From Alphaproteobacteria bacterium (GTDB taxonomy: Bacteria > Pseudomonadota > Alphaproteobacteria > Puniceispirillales > Puniceispirillaceae): 15,464 bases of DNA. The stretch lies in assembly GCA_022425565.1 (NCBI GenBank), contig JAKMFG010000233.1:1-15464 (forward strand). The letters are read 5' to 3'. Below are positions 14,956-15,464 of the stretch, in pieces; position 1 is the stretch's first letter; every line of letters begins with the position of its first letter. The notes beneath the pieces were generated by a model. The model had not been told where the DNA came from, made no database searches, and saw nothing but the letters and a program-made list of their open reading frames with translations. The translations under genes and the position numbers were made by a program.

Positions 14956-15464
14956 ATGTCGCAAGAGCCATCCATCCCCCGACTGTTCGACCAGACGGCG
15001 CAGCGCCGCAACCGCGCACGGGCCGCCACGGGCTTTTCCGGGTTTGACTTCCTGAAGCGCGAGGCCGCCCTGCGGATTGCCGACAGGCTCGAACTCATGC
15101 GGCGTGATTTCTCCACCTGCCTCGATTTTGGAAGCCATGACGGCACGCTGACCGGCGTGATCCGTGAAACGGGCAAGATCGGCACTGTGCTGCAGGCCGA
15201 CCCGGCCCCGGAATTTGCCGCGATGGCCGCCGCCGCCGGTCCGGCACTGGCAAGCGAATATGACAGGCTGCCCTTTGCCGAGGGCAGTTTCGACGCGGTG
15301 TTTTCCTGCCTGATGCTGCATTGGGTGGATGATCTTCCAGGCGTTATGGCGCAGATTCGCAGGTTGCTAAAGCCTGACGGGCTTTGCCTGGTGAACCTGC
15401 TTGGCGGGGCAACGCTGACCGAGCTGCGCTCATCGCTTCTCGAGGCTGAGCAGGAAATCTATGG
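14956..15464 (+). CDS. NDUFAF5-like SAM-dependent methyltransferase fold protein (3' end beyond window)
   Basis: The frame is open from an ATG at 14956 to the edge, giving 169 codons. After LFDQTAQRRNRARAA and FDFLKREAALRIADRL comes the SAM-binding motif region CLDFGSHDGTLT at 55-66. The D82-P segment is at about 81-84, then LPFAEGSFDAVFS at 105-117, LHWVDDLPGVMAQI at 121-134 and LLKPDGLCLVNLLGG at 137-151. The LHWV-DLP and LGG-TL-ELR patterns are characteristic of NDUFAF5, the mitochondrial complex I assembly factor that hydroxylates an arginine of NDUFS7. A role in complex I maturation here is inference from that similarity. A BioC-type methyltransferase is the main alternative. The ribosome site is weak. 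The end of the protein is missing. Confidence 0.88.
   Translation, partial: MSQEPSIPRLFDQTAQRRNRARAATGFSGFDFLKREAALRIADRLELMRRDFSTCLDFGSHDGTLTGVIRETGKIGTVLQADPAPEFAAMAAAAGPALASEYDRLPFAEGSFDAVFSCLMLHWVDDLPGVMAQIRRLLKPDGLCLVNLLGGATLTELRSSLLEAEQEIY

Overview
The window is GC-rich chromosomal DNA with a gene order and protein types typical of Alphaproteobacteria: the long C-minus form of ribosomal protein L28, CobS/CobT next to a J-domain protein and BolA, aroK-aroB followed by a CorB-type membrane protein, an XerD-accA pair, and a ComF/glutaredoxin/nitrilase cluster beside an NDUFAF5-like methyltransferase. I cannot place it below class level. I see no insertion sequences, prophage, CRISPR array, tRNA or rRNA. 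The region reads as conserved housekeeping DNA with dense operons, not an accessory island.

Left part (1-4728). A ribbon-helix-helix gene runs off the left edge on the minus strand. A gene-free stretch of about 350 bases carries an inverted repeat, a pair of direct repeats and a good sigma-70 promoter for rpmB (L28, plus strand), which ends in a clear intrinsic terminator. Convergent to rpmB is a minus-strand operon: J-domain protein, then cobS, then cobT. CobS and CobT are the AAA+ and VWA subunits of aerobic cobaltochelatase (cobalamin synthesis). bolA is divergent from the J-domain gene across 50 bases that hold a small palindrome.

Middle part (4739-8289). A minus-strand operon is read aroK, aroB, corB-like, DUF2889. 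The junctions are an 11-base gap, an ATGA overlap and an 8-base overlap. AroK and AroB act in the shikimate pathway. The CorB-like protein is a DUF21/CBS membrane protein. The DUF2889 protein has no known function.

Right part (8290-15464). Across a 193-base divergent region with two palindromes and a sigma-70-like promoter lies a plus-strand operon. It encodes a 45-residue single-pass membrane peptide, a 790-residue exported protein with two cysteines and low-complexity ends, and the tyrosine recombinase XerD. The two internal junctions each overlap by 20 bases. accA (acetyl-CoA carboxylase, carboxyltransferase alpha) follows 68 bases later. Convergent to accA is a minus-strand operon comF, glutaredoxin, nitrilase-family hydrolase. 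Divergent from comF, and truncated by the right edge, is a methyltransferase resembling complex I assembly factor NDUFAF5.

The least explained elements are the membrane peptide/exported protein pair coupled to xerD, the DUF2889 gene coupled to the CorB-like gene, and palindromes in the divergent intergenic regions. None is strong evidence for a new system.
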